64,000 bases of DNA from Bradyrhizobium sp. MOS002 (GCF_003020115.1 NZ_PYFX01000005.1:248001-312000), one strand, 5' to 3'; shown: positions 34,189 through 43,185, numbered from the stretch's first letter. The notes: generated from the letters alone by a model not told the origin. Translations and numbers: made by a program.

Positions 34189-34527
34189 ATGAAAATTGTT
34201 ATGGCGATTATCAAGCCATTCAAGCTGGAAGAAGTCCGTGACGCCCTGACCGCCATCGGCGTTCACGGTCTCACGGTGACGGAAGTCAAGGGATATGGCC
34301 GCCAGAAGGGCCATACGGAAATCTATCGCGGCGCCGAATATGCCGTGAGCTTCCTGCCCAAGATCAAGATCGAGGTCGCTGTCGCCTCCGACCAGGTCGA
34401 CAAGACCATCGACGCCATCACGTCCGCCGCGAAAACCGGACAGATCGGCGACGGCAAGATCTTCGTCATCAATCTCGACCATGCGGTTCGCATCCGCACC
34501 GGCGAGGCCGATGCTGCGGCCCTCTGA
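34189..34527 (+). CDS. glnK: P-II nitrogen regulatory protein GlnK, copy 2
   Basis: At 112 aa it is close to copy 1 but not identical, for example AVSFLPKIKIEVAVASDQVDK. The T-loop GYGRQKGHTEIYRGAEY with Tyr51 is unchanged. It lies 38 nt upstream of the second amtB, so the two form a bicistron. The sigma-54-like promoter about 110 nt upstream fits NtrC-dependent induction under nitrogen limitation, as for glnK in other proteobacteria. The start at 34189 (MKIVMAIIKP) is fixed by the family N-terminus. Confidence 0.96.
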   Translation: MKIVMAIIKPFKLEEVRDALTAIGVHGLTVTEVKGYGRQKGHTEIYRGAEYAVSFLPKIKIEVAVASDQVDKTIDAITSAAKTGQIGDGKIFVINLDHAVRIRTGEADAAAL

Positions 34528-34565
34528 TTTCGCGCTCAATCAAAATTCAATCAGGAGTAAATAAA

Positions 34566-36014
34566 ATGACGTTTAAGCGTCCCTATGGCGCGGGATTGGC
34601 GGCTCTCGCAGTCGGCCTGTTCGCTGCGACCGCAGCCTACGCCGAGCCAACGGTCAACAAGGGAGACAACGCCTGGATGCTGACATCGACAGTGCTCGTG
34701 CTGTTGATGACCATCCCCGGCCTCGCGCTGTTCTACGGCGGCCTCGTCCGCTCCAAGAACATGCTCTCGGTCCTGATGCAGGTGTTCTACACCGTCTGCG
34801 TCGTCACCGTGATCTGGGCCGTGTACGGCTACAGCCTCACCTTCACCGGCGGCTCGGACTTCATCGGCGGCTTCTCCAAGGCCTTCATGATGGGCGTCAC
34901 CACCGACTCGAAGGCTGCGACCTTCTCGGTCGACGCCAACATCTCGGAGCTCATCTATATGTGCTTCCAGATGACCTTCGCGGCGATCACGCCCGCCCTC
35001 ATCGTCGGCGCCTTCGCCGAGCGCATGAAGTTCGCGGCCATCGCGCTCTTCATCCCGCTCTGGGTGACGCTGATCTACTTCCCGATCGCGCACATGGTGT
35101 GGTACTGGCCCGGCCCGGACATGATCCAGGACGCTGCCAAGGCGCTCGCTGCTGCGACTGACGCGGCGGCGAAGACCGCGGCGCAGGCCAAGCTCGACGA
35201 GATCAACGCCGACGCAGGCTGGATCTTCAAGAAGGGCGCGATCGACTTCGCGGGTGGCACCGTGGTGCACATCAACGCCGGCATCGCAGGCCTCGTCGGC
35301 GCTCTGCTGATCGGCAAGCGTGTCGGCTACGGCAAGGAGCTGATGGCTCCGCACTCGCTGACGATGTCGATGATCGGCGCCTCGCTGCTCTGGGTCGGCT
35401 GGTTCGGCTTCAACGCCGGCTCCAACCTCGAAGCCAACGGCGGCGCGGCCCTCGCCATGACCAACTCCTTCGTCGCCACCGCAGCCGCCGCGCTGTCGTG
35501 GATGTTCGCGGAGTGGATCATCAAGGGTCACCCGTCGGTGCTCGGCGTCATCTCCGGCGCTGTCGCGGGCCTCGTGGCCGTCACGCCTGCCGCCGGCTTC
35601 GCCGGCGTGATGGGTGCGATCGTCCTCGGCCTCGTGGTCGGCGTGGTCTGCCTGTTCTTCTGCACCGTCGTGAAGAACGCGCTCGGCTACGATGACTCCC
35701 TCGATGTGTTCGGCGTGCACTGCGTCGGCGGCATCGTCGGCGCCCTCGGCACCGGCATCCTCGTCAATCCGGCGCTGGGTGGTGCGGGCATCATCGACTA
35801 CACCGCGATCCCGCCGAAGGTTGCCGATTACGACTTCGCGGCGCAGATGATCTCCCAGGTCTGGGGCGTCGGCACCACGCTGGTGTGGTCGGGTATCGGT
35901 TCGGCGATCCTCTACAAGGTCGTCGATGTGATCGTTGGCCTCCGCGCCAATGTCGAGAGCGAGCGTGAAGGCCTCGACATCACCGAGCACACCGAGCGCG
36001 CCTACAACATGTAA
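34566..36014 (+). CDS. amtB: Ammonium transporter AmtB, copy 2
   Basis: This 482-aa channel has a signal peptide (about 1–26, AAYA) and 11 membrane helices. Pore features are GLALFYGGLVRSKNM, the twin His in GGTVVHINAGIAG and DVFGVHCVGGIVG, and the tail ESEREGLDITEHTERAYNM. Compared with copy 1 it has about 40 extra residues (AAKALAAATDAAAKTAAQAK…), rich in Ala and Lys, in a loop after VWYWPGPDM. A ribosome site AGGAG lies 9 nt before ATG 34566. It is co-transcribed with glnK copy 2 and ends at a strong terminator. Confidence 0.96.
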   Translation: MTFKRPYGAGLAALAVGLFAATAAYAEPTVNKGDNAWMLTSTVLVLLMTIPGLALFYGGLVRSKNMLSVLMQVFYTVCVVTVIWAVYGYSLTFTGGSDFIGGFSKAFMMGVTTDSKAATFSVDANISELIYMCFQMTFAAITPALIVGAFAERMKFAAIALFIPLWVTLIYFPIAHMVWYWPGPDMIQDAAKALAAATDAAAKTAAQAKLDEINADAGWIFKKGAIDFAGGTVVHINAGIAGLVGALLIGKRVGYGKELMAPHSLTMSMIGASLLWVGWFGFNAGSNLEANGGAALAMTNSFVATAAAALSWMFAEWIIKGHPSVLGVISGAVAGLVAVTPAAGFAGVMGAIVLGLVVGVVCLFFCTVVKNALGYDDSLDVFGVHCVGGIVGALGTGILVNPALGGAGIIDYTAIPPKVADYDFAAQMISQVWGVGTTLVWSGIGSAILYKVVDVIVGLRANVESEREGLDITEHTERAYNM

Positions 36015-36099
36015 GTCTCCTCCCGGGCGCGGCCTCCTCGGAGGTCGCGCTCACAACTACGGTTTGGGGCACATACCCGGCAATGTCCCGACCGTTGAG

Positions 36100-36134
36100 G
36101 GGCTCCAGCGCAAGTTGGAGCCCCTTTCTTTTTG
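36100..36134 (+). terminator. Rho-independent terminator of glnK–amtB copy 2
   Basis: GGGGCTCCA (36100–36108) pairs perfectly with TGGAGCCCC (36117–36125) across an 8-nt loop, followed by TTTCTTTTT. Confidence 0.92.
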
Positions 36135-36221
36135 TCCGGCCGGAGCTGAAGAAAAAGATTGCCATTCCAGGCGGCCCGCGCAGAAATATCGACCACAACA
36201 GATAACAATCGGGAGGTCGTC

Positions 36222-36626
36222 ATGCGTTTGGAAGGCGGATGCTATTGCGGCGAAGTGCGCTATGTCGCCGAGGGCGACCCGATGATGCAGGCGCAGTGTC
36301 ATTGCCGCGAGTGCCAGTACATCTCGGGCGGCGCGCCCAACACTTTCATGGCGATGCCGGCGGCCGGCTTCAGCTACATCACCGGGCAACCCAAGCAGTT
36401 CACACGCAAGGACCTCGAACGCGCCGTCACGCGCGAATTCTGCGGCGAATGCGGCACCCATCTGGTGACCAAGGTTCCGGGACTGCCGGCCGCGATCCTG
36501 AAGGTCGGCACGCTGGACGAGCCTGCGCAGTTCCATCCGCAGATGGCGATCTACACCTGCGACAAGAAGGACTTCCACGCGATCCCGGCGGGCATGGCGA
36601 CATTCGAGAAGCTGCCGGCGCACTAG
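36222..36626 (+). CDS. GFA family protein (glutathione-dependent formaldehyde-activating-like)
   Basis: This 134-aa zinc protein has the full cysteine set of the GFA fold: GGCYCGEVRY, QCHCRECQ and EFCGECGTHL. The fold is a beta-sheet scaffold with two zinc sites. The founding member speeds the adduct of glutathione with formaldehyde, but most paralogues have other or unknown roles. ATG 36222 follows GGGAGG; the frame from 36159 has 21 extra unrelated residues. It is a lone gene on the same strand as amtB, beyond the terminator. Confidence 0.88.
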   Translation: MRLEGGCYCGEVRYVAEGDPMMQAQCHCRECQYISGGAPNTFMAMPAAGFSYITGQPKQFTRKDLERAVTREFCGECGTHLVTKVPGLPAAILKVGTLDEPAQFHPQMAIYTCDKKDFHAIPAGMATFEKLPAH

Positions 36627-36644
36627 GTCCCGATGACGGCGCGC

Positions 36645-36770
36645 TCCCTCCCCTGCATGCGGGGGAGGGCTGGGGAGAGGGCGTCCCAACATCGGGACAG
36701 TCCCTGGATGGAGAGAACCCTCACCCGGCGCTGCGCGCCGACGTCTCCCGCAAGCGGGAGAGGTGCAAGA
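36645..36770. repeat. Intergenic repeat of CTCCCCTGC…GGGGGAGGG type
   Basis: The left part has a hairpin from CTCCCCTGCATGCGGGGGAG followed by GGCTGGGGAGAGGG. The right part has CCCTCACCCGGC and CTCCCGCAAGCGGGAG, complementary in part to the left. Non-coding. Confidence 0.6.
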
Positions 36771-36851
36771 ACCAGCCCCGCCCCATGGCCATGCATCCCG
36801 TTGTCATCCGGCCTCATTATTCCTGCTCTGGACGGAGGCGGCGACCGATGG

Positions 36852-36867
36852 TTAATCGCGTCTTAAC
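36852..36867 (+). promoter_or_regulatory. Putative CtrA-binding site
   Basis: TTAA-TCGCGTC-TTAAC matches the full CtrA consensus TTAA-N7-TTAAC. The flanks extend it to GGTTAA…TTAACC, an inverted repeat. It lies 83 bp before the aminotransferase ATG, upstream of a run that includes ftsK, so cell-cycle control is plausible. Confidence 0.65.
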
Positions 36868-36949
36868 CTCGCCCTATCTATGGTGAACTGAACCGCTTCC
36901 CGCCGGCGCCGTGCTGCGACCGGCTGTTCCAAGAGTGCTGGCGTCCAGA

Positions 36950-38164
36950 ATGGCTATGACCGCTTCATCCCGTGCGCCGCAGGACAGTGGAAGCTCCGAT
37001 AGCGAACGCTCTCCCTTCGTCCGGCTGAACGAGCTGCTGGCCCCGCATCAGCCCGGCAAGCCCTTGATTTCGCTTGCCGTCGGCGAGCCGCAGCATCCCG
37101 TGCCCGACTTCGTCGGCCCGGTGCTGGCCAAACACATCGCCGATTTCGGCCGTTACCCCGCGAATAAGGGCACCGACCCGTTCCGCAAGGCTGCGGGCGC
37201 CTGGCTGTCGTCGCGCTTCAAACTGCCGCGCGCCCTCGATCCCGAGAGCGAGATTCTCGTCCTCAATGGCAGCCGCGAAGGGCTGTTCCTCGCTGCGATC
37301 GCGGCCGCGCGCTATGTCGGCCCGCGTCCCGGCAAGCCGGCCATCCTGATGCCGAACCCGTTCTATCCGGTCTATGGCGCCGGCGCCCGCGCCGCCGCTT
37401 GCGAGCCGGTCTATCTGCCGACCACCGCCGAAAACGGCTTCCTGCCCGATCTCGACGCCATCGACGAGGCGACGCTGGCGCGCACGGTGGCATTCTATCT
37501 GGCTTCGCCCGCCAACCCGCAGGGCTCGGTCGCCTCGCGCGATTATTTCACGCGCCTGAAGCAGCTCGCCGACCGCTACGGCTTCGTGATCTTGAGCGAC
37601 GAATGCTATTCGGAGATCTACACCCGCGAAGCGCCCGGCAGCGCGCTCGAATGTGCCGGCCCTGATTTCACCCGCGTGGTTGCGTTTCAGTCGCTGTCGA
37701 AGCGCTCCAACCTGCCGGGCATGCGCGTCGGGTTCGCCGCCGGCGACAAGAGATTCATCGGCATGTTCCTCGAGCTGCGCAACATCGCGGCGCCGCAGGT
37801 ACCGGTCCCGCTCCAGCACGTCGCGACCGTCGCTTACGGCGACGAGGCGCATGTCGAGGAGAATCGCAGGCTCTACCGGATCAAGTTCGATCTTGCCGAC
37901 CAGATCATCGGCGATCGCTACGGCTATCGCCGGCCCGACGCCGGTTTTTGCGTCTGGCTCAACGCGTCCGCAATCGGCGACGACGTGTCTGTGTGCCTGA
38001 AGCTCTTCACGGAAGCAGGCGTGCGCGTGGTGCCCGGCAGCTATCTGGCGCGGCTCCAGCCCGACGGCTTCAATCCCGGCGCAGGCTACATTCGCCTTGC
38101 GTTGGTGCAGGATGGCGAGACCACGGCGCAGGCGCTGCACCGCCTGGTCGAGACTCTGGGTTAG
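36950..38164 (+). CDS. PLP aminotransferase class I/II (DapC-like)
   Basis: This 404-aa fold-type I aminotransferase has the PLP lysine Lys251 in SLSKRSNLPGMRVGF, the substrate Asn in LASPANPQGSV, the cofactor Asp in ILSDECYSEIY, and an N-terminal ISLAVGEPQHPVP. The sequence resembles the alphaproteobacterial N-succinyldiaminopimelate aminotransferase type, which serves lysine and peptidoglycan precursor synthesis. Specificity cannot be proven here. Start ATG 36950 or 36956; a GTG at 36911 is less likely. ftsK starts 15 nt after its stop, so they are co-transcribed. Confidence 0.88.
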   Translation: MAMTASSRAPQDSGSSDSERSPFVRLNELLAPHQPGKPLISLAVGEPQHPVPDFVGPVLAKHIADFGRYPANKGTDPFRKAAGAWLSSRFKLPRALDPESEILVLNGSREGLFLAAIAAARYVGPRPGKPAILMPNPFYPVYGAGARAAACEPVYLPTTAENGFLPDLDAIDEATLARTVAFYLASPANPQGSVASRDYFTRLKQLADRYGFVILSDECYSEIYTREAPGSALECAGPDFTRVVAFQSLSKRSNLPGMRVGFAAGDKRFIGMFLELRNIAAPQVPVPLQHVATVAYGDEAHVEENRRLYRIKFDLADQIIGDRYGYRRPDAGFCVWLNASAIGDDVSVCLKLFTEAGVRVVPGSYLARLQPDGFNPGAGYIRLALVQDGETTAQALHRLVETLG

Positions 38165-38179
38165 GCGGGGCCCGTGAGC

Positions 38180-40648
38180 ATGTCGACGATCGAACGTGTC
38201 ATTCCCTTGGTCAGCCATCTGCCGCCCTCGATCCGCGAGGGGCTGGCGCGGCGCGTGCGCGAGCTCAGCGGTCTCGGCCTGATCGTATTGTCGGGTGCTG
38301 CCTCGGCGGCGCTGATGACCTGGTCGGTGCAGGATCCCAGCCTCAGCCACGCAACGTCGCGGCCGATCCGCAACATTCTCGGCTATGCCGGCGCGATCGG
38401 CGCCGACCTTGCGATGCAGATCCTCGGACTCGGCGCGATCATGCTGGTCCTGACGGTCGCGGTCTGGGGCTGGCGCATGCTGACCCATCGCCCGTTCGAC
38501 CGCGAGGCACTGCGGCTCGGCTCCTGGATTCTCTGCACGGTGATCGCGGCGGGGTTCGTCAGCTGCTGGCCGCATGGCGGCGCCTGGCCGCTGCCGACCG
38601 GCCTCGGCGGCGTGGTTGGCGATGCCCTGGTCCGCGCGCCCGCGGTGATTTTCGGACCGGCGGGCATGATCTATCGCATCGTGCTCGGCACGATCCTGTT
38701 CGCTGCGATGGCGGCGACCTTCCTGATCGCCTGCGGCCTTGGCGCACGCGAGCATGACGACGAACTCGCGGAGATCGAGGACGACGACAAGCCGCTCGAC
38801 CAGGACGAGGAGAGCGATCGTGGCTCCGTATCGCTGGGCTGGCTGTTCCACGCCTTGATGAGCACGAAGGCGCGGCTGATCTGGTTGCTTGGCGCTGCCT
38901 ACCGCTCGCTGGTCTCGAGCGGACCGAAGACCAAGGCCGTTGCATTCAGCCGCCAGGAGCCGAAGCTCGGTGGCGGCCGCGCCGCGCCGTCGATCTCGCC
39001 GCAGTCCGAAGACGAGCACGACGAGGGCGATCACGAAGAAGAGGATGAGGAGGAGGAAGAGGAGGAGCCTGCCGCGCGCGCGCCGCGCAAGAAGGCTGCG
39101 CCCAAGCCCGCTTCCAAAAAATCTTCCGACAAATTCGAGCTTCCGTCAGTATCCGTGCTGGCCGCGCCCAAGGCCGGCGATCGGCAGCCGCTCAGCAAGG
39201 CCGAGCTGGAAACCAATTCGCGCGCGCTCGAAGGCGTGCTGCAGGATTTCGGCGTTCGCGGCGAGATCGTGAAGGCGCATCCGGGTCCCGTGGTCACGCT
39301 GTACGAGCTGGAGCCGGCGCCGGGTATCAAGTCGTCGCGCGTGATCGGATTGTCCGACGACATCGCGCGTTCGATGAGCGCGCTGTCGGCGCGCGTCGCC
39401 GTCGTGCCCGGCCGCAATGCCATCGGCATCGAGCTGCCGAACGCGCATCGCGAAAAGGTCTATCTGCGCGAGCTGCTGGTCGCCAAGGAGACCGTCGATT
39501 CGGTGGCGAAACTGCCGCTCTGCCTCGGCAAGACCATCGGCGGTGATCCCGTCATCATCGACCTCGCGCGCACGCCGCACATGCTGATCGCCGGTACCAC
39601 CGGCTCCGGCAAGTCGGTCGCCATCAACACCATGATCCTCAGCCTGGTCTACCGGCTGCGCCCGGACCAGTGCCGCCTGATCATGGTCGATCCGAAGATG
39701 CTCGAACTCTCCGTCTATGACGGCATTCCCCATCTGCTCACGCCCGTCGTGACCGACCCGAAGAAGGCGGTGGTCGCGCTGAAATGGGCCGTGCGCGAGA
39801 TGGAAGAGCGCTACAAGAACATGGCCAAGCTCGGTGTGCGCAACATCGACGGTTACAACACGCGCTTGCTCGAATTGAAGGCCAAGGGCGAAGAGCCGAC
39901 GCGTACGGTGCACACCGGCTTCGACAAGGAAACCGGCAAGGCGATCTACGAGGAAGAGAAGCTCTCGCTCGACCCGCTGCCCTACATCGTCATCATCGTC
40001 GACGAAATGGCCGACCTGATGATGGTCGCCGGCAAGGACATCGAAGGCGCGGTGCAGCGCCTCGCGCAGATGGCGCGCGCCGCCGGCCTGCACGTGATCC
40101 TCGCAACGCAGCGTCCATCGGTCGACGTCATCACCGGCACCATCAAGGCGAACTTCCCGACCCGCATCGCCTTCCAGGTGACGTCCAAGATCGACAGCCG
40201 CACGATTTTGGGCGAGATGGGCGCCGAGCAGCTGCTCGGCCAGGGCGACATGCTCTACATGGCCGGCGGCGGTCGCATCAGTCGCGTGCACGGACCGTTC
40301 GCGTCGGACGAGGAAGTCGAAAAGGTGGTGCGCCACCTCAAGACGCAGGGACAGCCGGAATATCTCGAAGCCGTCACGGCCGAAGAACCCAGCGAGGACG
40401 AGGACGGCGCGGTGTTCGACGCGTCCGCCATGGGCGCGGATGGCGGCGGCGATTTGTTCTCGCAGGCTGTTGCGATCGTCAAACGCGACCGCAAGGCCTC
40501 GACCAGCTACATCCAGCGCCGCCTGCAGATCGGCTATAACCGCGCCGCATCGTTGATGGAGCGCATGGAACTGGAGGGCATCGTCGGACCCGCCAACCAC
40601 GCCGGCAAGCGCGAGATTCTGGTCGAGGAAGAAGACAGCCATATGTGA
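38180..40648 (+). CDS. ftsK: DNA translocase FtsK
   Basis: This 822-aa protein has four N-terminal membrane helices (about 30–190), an acidic linker with a run of Asp and Glu (about residues 275–300), and the motor and gamma domains. The Walker A motif is GTTGSGKS (472–479), Walker B is IVIIVDEMADLMM, and the winged-helix gamma domain at the C-terminus ends STSYIQRRLQIGYNRAASLMERME. FtsK joins division with chromosome segregation: it pumps DNA at the septum and directs dimer resolution. It is normal length for the SpoIIIE/FtsK type with a short linker. ATG 38180 has a better spaced ribosome site than GTG 38174. Confidence 0.97.
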   Translation: MSTIERVIPLVSHLPPSIREGLARRVRELSGLGLIVLSGAASAALMTWSVQDPSLSHATSRPIRNILGYAGAIGADLAMQILGLGAIMLVLTVAVWGWRMLTHRPFDREALRLGSWILCTVIAAGFVSCWPHGGAWPLPTGLGGVVGDALVRAPAVIFGPAGMIYRIVLGTILFAAMAATFLIACGLGAREHDDELAEIEDDDKPLDQDEESDRGSVSLGWLFHALMSTKARLIWLLGAAYRSLVSSGPKTKAVAFSRQEPKLGGGRAAPSISPQSEDEHDEGDHEEEDEEEEEEEPAARAPRKKAAPKPASKKSSDKFELPSVSVLAAPKAGDRQPLSKAELETNSRALEGVLQDFGVRGEIVKAHPGPVVTLYELEPAPGIKSSRVIGLSDDIARSMSALSARVAVVPGRNAIGIELPNAHREKVYLRELLVAKETVDSVAKLPLCLGKTIGGDPVIIDLARTPHMLIAGTTGSGKSVAINTMILSLVYRLRPDQCRLIMVDPKMLELSVYDGIPHLLTPVVTDPKKAVVALKWAVREMEERYKNMAKLGVRNIDGYNTRLLELKAKGEEPTRTVHTGFDKETGKAIYEEEKLSLDPLPYIVIIVDEMADLMMVAGKDIEGAVQRLAQMARAAGLHVILATQRPSVDVITGTIKANFPTRIAFQVTSKIDSRTILGEMGAEQLLGQGDMLYMAGGGRISRVHGPFASDEEVEKVVRHLKTQGQPEYLEAVTAEEPSEDEDGAVFDASAMGADGGGDLFSQAVAIVKRDRKASTSYIQRRLQIGYNRAASLMERMELEGIVGPANHAGKREILVEEEDSHM

Positions 40649-40743
40649 GGCAAACCGCCTCAAACCATCATTTCACGCAAAAACGTTATCTGCTTTCGGC
40701 CGAAATCACGCTAAAAGGGCGCCCAGCCACACAGGACGACGCG

Positions 40744-41556
40744 TTGATCAGACATCCGGACATTCGATTCGCTGCCATCGTCGCCGCGCGGAGCGCGCGC
40801 ATGGCCGGCGTGATTCTCGTCACCGCCGCGATGGTGATCACGGCGTCGTTCGCCCAGACCGTTCCCGTGCCGAAGCCCGCACCGAAGGGCCGCGATGGCG
40901 GTCCGGCCGGTGGAGGGCCCGCGGTCACCGGCGCGACCCAGACGCCGCCGAATCCGGTGATCCCGGATCCGCGTCGCAACGTGCCGAGCAGCATCTTCCA
41001 GACCTTCGATGCCAACCAGAAGGCCCAGGCCGCCAAGGTCAGCGCCTATCTGTCGTCATTGTCGACGCTGGTCGGAAATTTCGTCCAGGTCGGCCCCGAC
41101 GGCAGCAAGACGCAAGGCGACTTCTACATCCAGAAGCCGGGCAAGGTGCGCTTCGAATATGACGCGCCGAGCCCGATCGACATCGTCGCCGACGGATCGT
41201 CGCTGGTGGTGCGCGACCGCAAGCTCGCGACGCAGGACGTCTATCCGCTGTCGCAGACACCGCTGCGTTTCCTGCTGTCCGACCGCATCGACCTGATGAA
41301 GGACACCAACGTCGTCAACGTCTCGGCCGACGACGTCTTCGTCAGCGTCACCATCGAGGAGAAGCAGGCGCTGGTCGGCACCAGCCGCCTCTTGCTGATG
41401 TTCGGCGCCAAGGACGGCCAGTTGAAGCAGTGGACCGTTACCGACCCGCAGGGCTACGACACCACGATCGCGGTCTATAATCTGGATACGAGCAAGAAGC
41501 TCGATCCCGGCATGTTCAAGATCGATTTTACCAATTACGGCCCGTCGCCGGGCTGA
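40744..41556 (+). CDS. lolA: Outer-membrane lipoprotein carrier LolA
   Basis: The protein has about 270 aa. A hydrophobic export segment (MAGVILVTAAMVITASFAQ) is followed by a Pro/Gly-rich linker, then the LolA domain (about 95–265) with SAYLSSLSTLVGNFVQVGPDGSKTQGDFYIQKPGKVRFEYD and DPQGYDTTIAVYNLD. LolA ferries lipoproteins through the periplasm to the outer membrane. The linker after the signal is longer than in E. coli. Start uncertain: TTG 40744 has AGGA at good distance, ATG 40801 sits just before the hydrophobic core. It lies 95 nt after ftsK, an order seen in other Alphaproteobacteria. Confidence 0.88.
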   Translation: MIRHPDIRFAAIVAARSARMAGVILVTAAMVITASFAQTVPVPKPAPKGRDGGPAGGGPAVTGATQTPPNPVIPDPRRNVPSSIFQTFDANQKAQAAKVSAYLSSLSTLVGNFVQVGPDGSKTQGDFYIQKPGKVRFEYDAPSPIDIVADGSSLVVRDRKLATQDVYPLSQTPLRFLLSDRIDLMKDTNVVNVSADDVFVSVTIEEKQALVGTSRLLLMFGAKDGQLKQWTVTDPQGYDTTIAVYNLDTSKKLDPGMFKIDFTNYGPSPG

Positions 41557-41560
41557 GCTT

Positions 41561-41682
41561 TCGTGTCCGGACGCGACGCAGCGCGTAGCGGTGCGGCGCA
41601 GAGCCGGGATCCAGAGTGCCGCAAGATGGGCCCCGGCTCTGCAGCGCGTCACTTCGTGCCGCGCAGCGTCCGGGGCACGAGA
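41561..41682. repeat. Palindromic intergenic repeat (CTCGTG…CACGAG family), copy 2
   Basis: Outer ends TCGTGTCCGGACGC and GCGTCCGGGGCACGA are inverted. The inner GCAGAGCCGGGATCCAG pairs with GGGCCCCGGCTCTGC. Copy 1 is at 159–296. It lies between lolA and xthA. Confidence 0.8.
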
Positions 41683-41761
41683 GATTGTCGTGGATGGCCA
41701 GAGTCGGCCTATCGTGCACGGGTGCTTTCCTCGCGCCAATCCATGCTAAGACGCATCCCTC

Positions 41762-42577
41762 ATGCGTTTTTCCCTGACAACCTGGAACATCAATTCGGTG
41801 CGGCTGCGCATCGATCTGGTCGCAAAATTTCTCAAGAGCGCGCGGCCGGACGTGCTGTGTCTCCAGGAGACCAAGTGCATCGACGACGCCTTTCCACTAA
41901 AGCGCTTCAAGCGGCTCGGCTACGAGCATGTCGCGTTGAACGGCCAGAAGGGTTATCACGGCGTCGCCATCGTCTCGAAGATTCCCTTCGAGTCGAAGGA
42001 CATCCGCACCTTCTGCGACAAAGTGGATTCACGCCACATCTCAGTATCGTTCGGTGAGAAGGCTGGGATCGCGAAGCCCCTGGTGGTGCATAATTTCTAC
42101 GTGCCGGCCGGCGGCGACATTCCCGATCCCGCGCTGAACGAGAAATTCGATCACAAGCTCCGCTTCCTCGACGAGATGAAGGCGTGCGAGCCGTTGCATC
42201 CGCGCGGCGAGGATCGCCACATCCTGGTCGGCGATCTCAACGTCGCTCCGCATGAGAACGACGTCTGGTCGCACAAGCAGCTTTTGAAGGTGGTATCGCA
42301 CACGCCCATCGAAACCGAGAAGCTGCAAGCCGCGCTCGCCGCCGGCGAGTGGGTCGACGTCGCGCGTGAGCGCATTCCGATGTCGGAAAAGGTCTACACA
42401 TGGTGGAGCTACCGCTCGGCCGATTGGACCGTCGGCGACCGCGGCCGCAGGCTCGACCACATCTGGGTCTCGCGCGCGCTGAAAGACGCGGTCAGTGATT
42501 TCAAGATTTTGCGCGAGGCGCGCAGCTGGGAGCGTCCGTCGGACCATGTGCCCGTGACGGTGACGCTCGAGGTGTGA
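41762..42577 (+). CDS. xthA: Exodeoxyribonuclease III / AP endonuclease
   Basis: This 271-aa base-excision-repair nuclease cuts DNA at abasic sites and has 3' exonuclease activity. Family motifs are LTTWNINSVRLRI (metal), LCLQETKCID (Glu), HNFYVPAGGD, LVGDLNVAPHENDV (catalytic Asp and Asn), TWWSYR, and GRRLDHIWVS with the final SDHVPVTV (catalytic Asp-His pair). All are present and in order. It lies 205 nt after lolA, beyond a repeat, so it may have its own promoter. Confidence 0.95.
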   Translation: MRFSLTTWNINSVRLRIDLVAKFLKSARPDVLCLQETKCIDDAFPLKRFKRLGYEHVALNGQKGYHGVAIVSKIPFESKDIRTFCDKVDSRHISVSFGEKAGIAKPLVVHNFYVPAGGDIPDPALNEKFDHKLRFLDEMKACEPLHPRGEDRHILVGDLNVAPHENDVWSHKQLLKVVSHTPIETEKLQAALAAGEWVDVARERIPMSEKVYTWWSYRSADWTVGDRGRRLDHIWVSRALKDAVSDFKILREARSWERPSDHVPVTVTLEV

Positions 42578-42581
42578 TCTT

Positions 42582-42667
42582 GTAGCCCGGATGGAGCGCA
42601 GCGTAATCCGGGATTCTCGCCTACGGAAAAGACTGCCCCGGATTGCGCTTCGCTCCATCCGGGCTAC
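42582..42667. repeat. Palindromic repeat (GTAGCCCGGATGGAGC family)
   Basis: The ends GTAGCCCGGATGGAGCG and CGCTCCATCCGGGCTAC are inverted copies, with inner arms GTAATCCGGG and CCCCGGATTGCG. It starts 5 nt after the xthA stop codon and precedes the convergent cNMP-binding gene. Confidence 0.85.
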
Positions 42668-42683
42668 GAGATGCTTCTCAGAC

Positions 42684-43127
42684 CTAAGACGTCAGCTTCG
42701 CGCCCGCCATCAATATATCGCTGGCGATCTGGCTGGAGCGCACCGCGAATTCATCGCGCAGGCGAACGGCGGCGGCGGGGTCGCTTTCGAGCACGCGCTG
42801 AAACAGGCTGCGCGCGACGCGGATGACGGAGGCGTGCTCGATCGCGATCGCGCTCGAGGGCCGCTTCATCGGCACGATCAGCGCGAGCTCGCCGATCAGC
42901 GCACCGGGACTTGCGATCATCTCCGCGCCGGCGCCGTCGTCGACCCGGAAGGCGCCGCGCTGGACCACGAAGCCGGCATCGGCATCGTCGCCGAGATTGA
43001 ACAGGACGTCACCTCGGACGAAGTCACGCTGCTCGGAGCCGATCGCCAGCATGCGCAACGAAGCGTCTCCCAACAGGCGCAGTGTCGGGACACGCTCGAG
43101 AAGCGCTACATCGTCGTCGATTGACAT
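42684..43127 (-). CDS. Cyclic-nucleotide-binding (CRP-like) single-domain protein
   Basis: This 147-aa protein is a cNMP-binding beta-barrel: FVRGDVLFNLGDDADAGFVVQRGAFRV, then GALIGELALIVPMKRPSSAIAIEHASVIRV, the phosphate-binding cassette (GELALI…RPSSA). The helix-turn-helix of Crp/Fnr is absent, so it does not bind DNA by itself. It may sense cAMP or another nucleotide and act on a partner, possibly the regulator encoded 58 nt upstream in the same direction. Partner and ligand are unknown. Confidence 0.85.
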   Translation of the reverse strand: MSIDDDVALLERVPTLRLLGDASLRMLAIGSEQRDFVRGDVLFNLGDDADAGFVVQRGAFRVDDGAGAEMIASPGALIGELALIVPMKRPSSAIAIEHASVIRVARSLFQRVLESDPAAAVRLRDEFAVRSSQIASDILMAGAKLTS

Positions 43128-43185
43128 TCAGGTCCGGGGCTCAAGGGCACGCAATCTAAAACGATTCGCACGCCCCTGAAGCGTA

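Larger units (their letters stand above)
36627..36949. other. Intergenic region, GFA gene to aminotransferase
   Basis: This 323-bp gap has no gene. It holds a GC-rich palindromic repeat (36645–36770) and, nearer the aminotransferase, a CtrA-box match (36852–36867) in AT-richer sequence that probably carries the promoter. Confidence 0.55.

Noticed and set aside
36965..39034. A 689-codon frame antisense to the aminotransferase and ftsK
   Set aside because: Composition is that of a shadow frame and both sense genes are certain.
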